A stretch of 64,000 nt of DNA from Streptomyces liliifuscus (GTDB lineage: Bacteria > Actinomycetota > Actinomycetes > Streptomycetales > Streptomycetaceae), in NCBI RefSeq assembly GCF_016598615.1, contig NZ_CP066831.1:8556001-8620000 (forward strand). The letters run 5' to 3'. The first letter of the stretch is position 1. Every line of letters begins with the position of its first letter. The position numbers were made by a program, and so were the translations under genes. The notes below the pieces were generated by a model. It was not told the DNA's origin and ran no database searches. It saw only the letters and a list, made by a program, of their open reading frames with translations. This document shows positions 60,100 through 64,000 of this stretch, piece after piece.

Positions 60100-60128
60100 A
60101 GGCCGGTTCCCCGGGAGGGAACCGGCCT
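60100..60128 (+). promoter_or_regulatory. Hairpin upstream of the HAD phosphatase gene
   Basis: 12-bp perfect stem AGGCCGGTTCCC / GGGAACCGGCCT, 5-nt loop, then TCTCGTCC. It ends 26 nt before the HAD ATG: either a second terminator for metH or a leader structure for the HAD gene. Confidence 0.45.
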
Positions 60129-60154
60129 TCTCGTCCCTACACGGAGGTGCGCCT

Positions 60155-60856
60155 ATGACCAGTACGGTCCCCGCACTAGGTACCCAAACGGCCGAGGGCT
60201 CCGCCCTCCAGGCCGTACTCCTGGACATGGACGGCACCCTGGTGGACACCGAGGGCTTCTGGTGGGACGCCGAGGTGGAGGTGTTCGCCAGCCTCGGCCA
60301 CACCCTCGACGACTCCTGGCGCCACGTGGTCGTCGGCGGCCCCATGACCCGCAGCGCGGGCTTCCTCATCGAGGCCACCGGCGCGGACGTCACCCTCGCC
60401 GAGCTCACGGTGCTGCTGAACGACGGGTTCGAGGACCGGATCGGCCGCGCCCTGCCGCTGATGCCGGGCGCCGCGAGGCTCCTCGCCGAGCTGGCCGCGC
60501 ACCGGATCCCCACGGCCCTGGTCTCCGCCTCGCACCGGCGCATCATCGACCGCGTCGTGACCTCGCTGGGCCCTCAGAACTTCGCCCTGACGATCGCGGG
60601 CGACGAGGTCGAGCGCACCAAGCCGTTCCCCGACCCTTATCTGCTGGCGGCCGCCGGTCTGGGCGCGGATCCGGCCAGATGCGCGGTCATCGAGGACACG
60701 GCGACGGGCGTCGCCGCGGCCGAGGCGGCGGGCTGCCACGTCGTCGCCGTACCGTCCGTCGCGCCCATCGCTCCGGCGGTCCGGCGTACCGTTGTTCCGT
60801 CCCTCGAACAGGTTGACCTGTCTTTTCTACGGGGTCTGATGACGGAAAAGCGCTAA
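60155..60856 (+). CDS. HAD family hydrolase (beta-phosphoglucomutase-like)
   Basis: 233 aa from ATG 60155 with ACGGAGG 8 nt upstream. HAD motifs in order: LLDMDGTLVDTEGFWW (nucleophile Asp), TALVSASHR (Thr/Ser motif), ERTKPFPDPYLLA (Lys) and CAVIEDTATGVAAAEAAGC (acidic pair). A small helical cap lies between motif 1 and motif 2. This subgroup dephosphorylates sugar or small-metabolite phosphates in the cytoplasm; the substrate is not evident. It lies 205 nt after metH and may be separately transcribed. Confidence 0.88.
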   Translation: MTSTVPALGTQTAEGSALQAVLLDMDGTLVDTEGFWWDAEVEVFASLGHTLDDSWRHVVVGGPMTRSAGFLIEATGADVTLAELTVLLNDGFEDRIGRALPLMPGAARLLAELAAHRIPTALVSASHRRIIDRVVTSLGPQNFALTIAGDEVERTKPFPDPYLLAAAGLGADPARCAVIEDTATGVAAAEAAGCHVVAVPSVAPIAPAVRRTVVPSLEQVDLSFLRGLMTEKR

Positions 60857-61288
60857 TCCTTCACCCAGGGTGAATGATTGAATGCCGGAAAAACTACGTG
60901 GTCACGGCACCGGAGTAATTCGATCCTCTTCCGTGTGTCCCGGGTGGCCGAATTCGAGTGCTTCCTCACATAGTTGAGGATGTGACGTTCGACACGCCCC
61001 GGGCCGTCGACAAGCCGACTCGGTTGTGTTTCGGAAGCCCTTTCGGTCCGGTTCGACGCGTCCTTGTGTCCCGATTCATGGAACGCTGCACCAATCCTTC
61101 CGCTGTCGGGTTTTCGGTGCGTCCACACCCGGTTTCGCAGCGTGATGGGAGCTCAACTCCGGTACCTGCGAACGGTCCTGCTGGTGCGGACTAATCTCAT
61201 CGAGACATCGCCGTAACCCCCGTGACCCCCACCGCCGCAACCCGGCCTGCCGGGTTAGCGGGATCGACAGCTCTGGAGAACTTCGAGC
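60857..61288. other. Long intergenic region upstream of tandem substrate-binding lipoproteins
   Basis: 432 nt, AT-richer than its surroundings, with no ORF of coding character. Contains TCACAT-N8-ATGTGA (60966-60985), a possible regulator site, and a small hairpin AACCCGG/CCGGGTT (61239-61256) in the likely leader of the lipoprotein gene. No leader peptide of the sulfur type was found. Confidence 0.5.
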
Positions 61289-62893
61289 ATGAACCGTAAG
61301 ACTTTGGTGCTGCCGGCCGTGATCGGTCTGCTCGCCCCGGTCCTCGCCGCGTGCGGCGGTTCCGACAGCGGGGACAACGGCGGCGACGCCATCGTCGTCG
61401 GCACTACCGACCGGTTCACCGCCTCGAAGGAGGACCCGGCGCCGCTCGACCCGGCCTCCGCGTACGACGTGGGCACCTGGAACATCCTCCGCCAGACCGT
61501 CCAGACACTGATGGTCATGCCCAACGGCGGCGGCGACCCGGCTCCGGAGGCGGCCGAGGAGTGCGGCTTCACCGACTCGGGCAACGAGCGGTACGCCTGC
61601 ACCCTGCGCAAGGACCTCAAGTTCTCCAACGGTGAACCGATCACCGCCGAGGACGTGAAGTTCTCCATCGACCGCGCGATGCAGATCAAGGCGGACAGCG
61701 GTGTGTTCGCCCTGCTGTCCACCATCGACACCGTCGAGACCAAGGGCGACCGAGAGGTGATCTTCCACCTCAACAGCGCGGACGCCACCTTCCCGTTCAA
61801 GCTGTCCACGCCGGTCGCGGGCATCGTCAACCCCGACGACTACGACAAGAACAAGCTGCGGGACGGCTTCGAGGTGAACGGCTCCGGGGCGTACACCCTC
61901 AAGGCCGAGGTCAAGGACGACGTGATCGTCAAGGCCGTCTTCACCAAGAACCCCAACTACCAGGGGACTTCGGAGCTGAAGAACGACAAGGTCGAGCTGC
62001 GCTCCTTCGAGAGCGCCGACGCCATGGGCACCGCGCTCGACAAGGGCGACATCGACATGATGACCCGCACCATGTCGCCCGCGCAGATCAAGAAGCTCCA
62101 GAACGACAAGGGCACCGACGTCGACCTGATCGAGCAGCCCGGCCTGGAGATCCGCTACCTCGGCTTCAACACCAACGACCCGTCGGTGAAGACGAAGGCG
62201 GTCCGTCAGGCGATGGCCCAGGTCATCAACCGCGGCGAGCTCACCTCGCAGGTGTACGGCTCCGGCGCCGACCCGCTGTACTCGATGGTCCCGGCCACCG
62301 TCACCGGTCACGCCAACTCGTTCTTCAACAAGTACGGCGACCCGAGCATCCCCAAGGCCAAGGACCTGCTGGCCGCGGCGAACATCACCACACCGGTGAA
62401 GCTGACGCTGCACTACACGGACGACCACTACGGACCGGCCACCAAGGACGAGTTCGAGCTGCTGCAGAAGCAGCTGAACGACAGTGGCCTGTTCAAGGTG
62501 AGCATCAAGGGCGAGAACTGGTCGACCTTCCGCCCGAACGAGCAGAAGGGCGACTACGAGGTCTACGGCATGGGCTGGTTCCCGGACTTCCCCGACGCCG
62601 ACAACTACCTCGCGCCGTTCCTCGACAAGGACAACACCATCGGCTCGCCGTACGCGAACCCGGAGATCCGCACCAAGCTGATCCCCGAGTCCCGCCGCGA
62701 GGCCGACCGGCTCAGCGCCTCGAAGAGCATCGAGGAGATCCAGAGCATCGTCGCCGACGACGTCCCGGTTCTGCCGCTGTGGCAGGGCAAGCAGTACATC
62801 GCCACCCGGGACGACATCACCGGCGCCGAGTACGCGCTCAACTCCTCGGCGACGCTTCAGCTGTGGGAGCTCGGCCGCGGCGTCGGCGGCTGA
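61289..62893 (+). CDS. ABC transporter family-5 substrate-binding lipoprotein (peptide/nickel type), copy 1
   Basis: 534 aa (CTGGAGAA 9 nt before the ATG). The lipoprotein signal MNRKTLVLPAVIGLLAPVLA ends at ACG with the lipid Cys. The mature protein has family-5 hallmarks: ACTLRKDLKFSNGEPITAED, VKFSIDRAMQIKAD, VNGSGAYTLKAEVKDD and GLEIRYLGFNTNDPSVKTKA, VRQAMAQVINRGEL. Such proteins capture oligopeptides or similar solutes outside the membrane for an ABC importer; the ligand is unknown. A closely related second copy follows after 97 nt, and the permeases and ATPases are presumably beyond the window. Confidence 0.9.
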   Translation: MNRKTLVLPAVIGLLAPVLAACGGSDSGDNGGDAIVVGTTDRFTASKEDPAPLDPASAYDVGTWNILRQTVQTLMVMPNGGGDPAPEAAEECGFTDSGNERYACTLRKDLKFSNGEPITAEDVKFSIDRAMQIKADSGVFALLSTIDTVETKGDREVIFHLNSADATFPFKLSTPVAGIVNPDDYDKNKLRDGFEVNGSGAYTLKAEVKDDVIVKAVFTKNPNYQGTSELKNDKVELRSFESADAMGTALDKGDIDMMTRTMSPAQIKKLQNDKGTDVDLIEQPGLEIRYLGFNTNDPSVKTKAVRQAMAQVINRGELTSQVYGSGADPLYSMVPATVTGHANSFFNKYGDPSIPKAKDLLAAANITTPVKLTLHYTDDHYGPATKDEFELLQKQLNDSGLFKVSIKGENWSTFRPNEQKGDYEVYGMGWFPDFPDADNYLAPFLDKDNTIGSPYANPEIRTKLIPESRREADRLSASKSIEEIQSIVADDVPVLPLWQGKQYIATRDDITGAEYALNSSATLQLWELGRGVGG

Positions 62894-62990
62894 GCCCGAG
62901 GCGAGGGCGACCGACCGGACCGGGCGGCCCAGCCGGAAGCGACGGCTGCCGACCGGACCAGAGACAGACCAACGACAAGGCACAAGCTCG

Positions 62991-64000
62991 TGAACATGCG
63001 CACCAAGTGGCCGGTCCTGCCCGTCGTGGCGGGACTGTCCGCCGGCCTGCTGACGGGATGCGGCTCGGAGTCGGGAGGCTCCGGGGGAAGTGACTCCGAC
63101 GTCGTCATGGGAATGACGGACGACGTCCTGGCCACGGATCCCGCCTCCGGCTACGACCCCGGCTCCTGGCTCCTCTTCAACAACGTCTTCCAGTCCCTGC
63201 TCAGCTTCCCCAAGGGCGGCACCGAGCCGGAGCCGGAGGCCGCCAGAGAGTGCGGGTTCACGGACACCGAGGCCAGGGTCTACCGGTGCACCCTGCGCGA
63301 CGGGCTGAAGTTCAGCAACGGTGACGACCTCACCTCGCAGGACGTCAAGTTCTCCTTCGACCGCATGATGAAGATCGACGACGGCGCCGGGCCCGCGATC
63401 ATGTTCCCCATGCTGGACAAGGTGGAGGCGCCGAACGACAAGACGGTCGTCTTCAGGCTCAAGGTCTCCGACGCCACCTTCCCGAGCAAGATCGCCTCCG
63501 GTGCCGGTTCGATCGTCAACCGCCGGGAGTACTCGGCGGACGGGCTGCGCGAGGACGGCAAGGCCGTCGGCTCGGGCCCGTACAAGCTGGAGTCGTTCGG
63601 CGAGGACGAGGCCGTCTTCTCGGTGAACGAGAACTACAAGGGCAACGCCGAGACACAGAACGACGGCGTGACCCTCAAGCTGTTCCACGGCGACCAGGCC
63701 GGCCTGAAGAAAGCCGTCCTCGACGGCCGGGTCGACGTCGCCTACCGAGGTCTCGCCGCCGAGGACATCGCGGAGATCGAGGCGGACACCACCGGCAGCC
63801 AGGAGATCGACGTCGTCGAGGGCTCCAGCGCCGAGGTGCAGCACCTGGTCTTCAACATGAAGGACCCGGTGGCGGGCAAGCAGGGCGTCCGCAAGGCCAT
63901 CGCCCATCTGCTCGACCGCGACGCCCTCATCAAAGAGGTCTACGAGAACACGGCGACCCCGCTGTACTCGATCATCCCGGCCGGCATCACGGGCCACAAC
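62991..64000 (+). CDS. ABC transporter family-5 substrate-binding lipoprotein, copy 2, 3' partial
   Basis: Open from GTG 62991 (or ATG 62997) to the window edge, 336 codons with no stop. The signal peptide KWPVLPVVAGLSAGLLTGC has the lipobox Cys. CTLRDGLKFSNGDDLTSQD, VKFSFDRMMKIDDG, AVGSGPYKLESFGEDEAV and QGVRKAIAHLLDRDALIKEV parallel copy 1, including TPLYSIIPAGITGHN against DPLYSMVPATVTGHA, so this is a tandem paralogue. The ribosome site is weak (AAGG), suggesting dependence on translation of copy 1. Confidence 0.88.

Noticed and set aside
56350-60546. 1,398-codon - strand ORF opposite metH
   Set aside because: The + strand encodes a complete MetH with all domains; the - frame has no recognisable features.
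60853-61128. 91-codon - strand ORF in the gap upstream of the lipoproteins
   Set aside because: No ribosome site, no coding character, no recognisable features.
61076-63997. 973-codon - strand ORF opposite the lipoproteins
   Set aside because: Shadow of two clear lipoprotein genes on +.

Overview
The window is high-GC actinobacterial chromosome and almost certainly Streptomyces. It carries chaplin genes, a mycothiol-pathway gene (mshC), a gyl-type glycerol operon with a GylR-like regulator, an F420-type oxidoreductase, many GTG starts, 4-nt start/stop overlaps and TAGGNT-type -10 boxes. From memory, the gene order from the chaplins to metH resembles the S. coelicolor chpC/chpH - mshC - PAC2 - gyl - metH region, but with extra blocks inserted; that comparison needs checking.

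Layout. (1) 1-8.3 kb, +: the distal end of a contractile-injection/phage-tail-like cluster: a baseplate J-like protein cut by the window edge, a tail-protein-I-like protein, a DUF6519 protein and a leaderless amidase. (2) 8.4-13.7 kb, -: a Pls-type (poly-lysine-synthetase-like) single-module NRPS overlapping an M1 metallopeptidase. A tRNA-Leu(GAG) follows at 14.0 kb. (3) 14.3-28.7 kb: mostly core genes: M20 peptidase, short and long chaplins, DUF5703, a RecD2-like protein with decayed ATPase motifs, aldo/keto reductase, LLM oxidoreductase, ferritin-like protein, CorA, phosphatase, DUF3090, SCO1664-family protein and mshC. (4) 28.7-32.6 kb: a subtilisin-like protease and a glutamine-rich prion-like protein that share a C-terminal domain, then a Tat-exported beta-propeller protein. 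(5) 32.7-34.8 kb: PAC2 protein and a GntR regulator. (6) 34.9-50.8 kb: a methionine-salvage island: a BMP-type nucleoside importer with deaminase and phosphorylase, mtnA, mtnDCB, and a CUT2-type importer with mtnK. (7) 50.9-56.1 kb: glpF-glpK-glpD and gylR. (8) 56.4-64 kb: metH, a HAD phosphatase and two tandem family-5 substrate-binding lipoproteins, the second cut by the window edge.

How the genes fit together. The island at 34.9-50.8 kb reads as two entry routes into one pathway. A nucleoside importer plus deaminase plus phosphorylase could turn methylthioadenosine into methylthioribose-1-P; a second importer plus MtnK could do the same from methylthioribose. MtnA, MtnB, MtnC and MtnD then lead to the keto-acid precursor of methionine. 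Small cysteine-containing leader peptides that had no annotation precede both importer operons, and a weaker candidate precedes mtnDCB, suggesting a shared sulfur-responsive attenuation signal.

The most novel-looking items are the protease/glutamine-rich pair with a shared C-terminal domain, the leader-peptide-controlled salvage island, the RecD2-like pseudo-helicase with a duplicated 3' end, and the Pls-like synthetase with a lysine-type specificity code. All calls come from reading the sequence; no database search was run.
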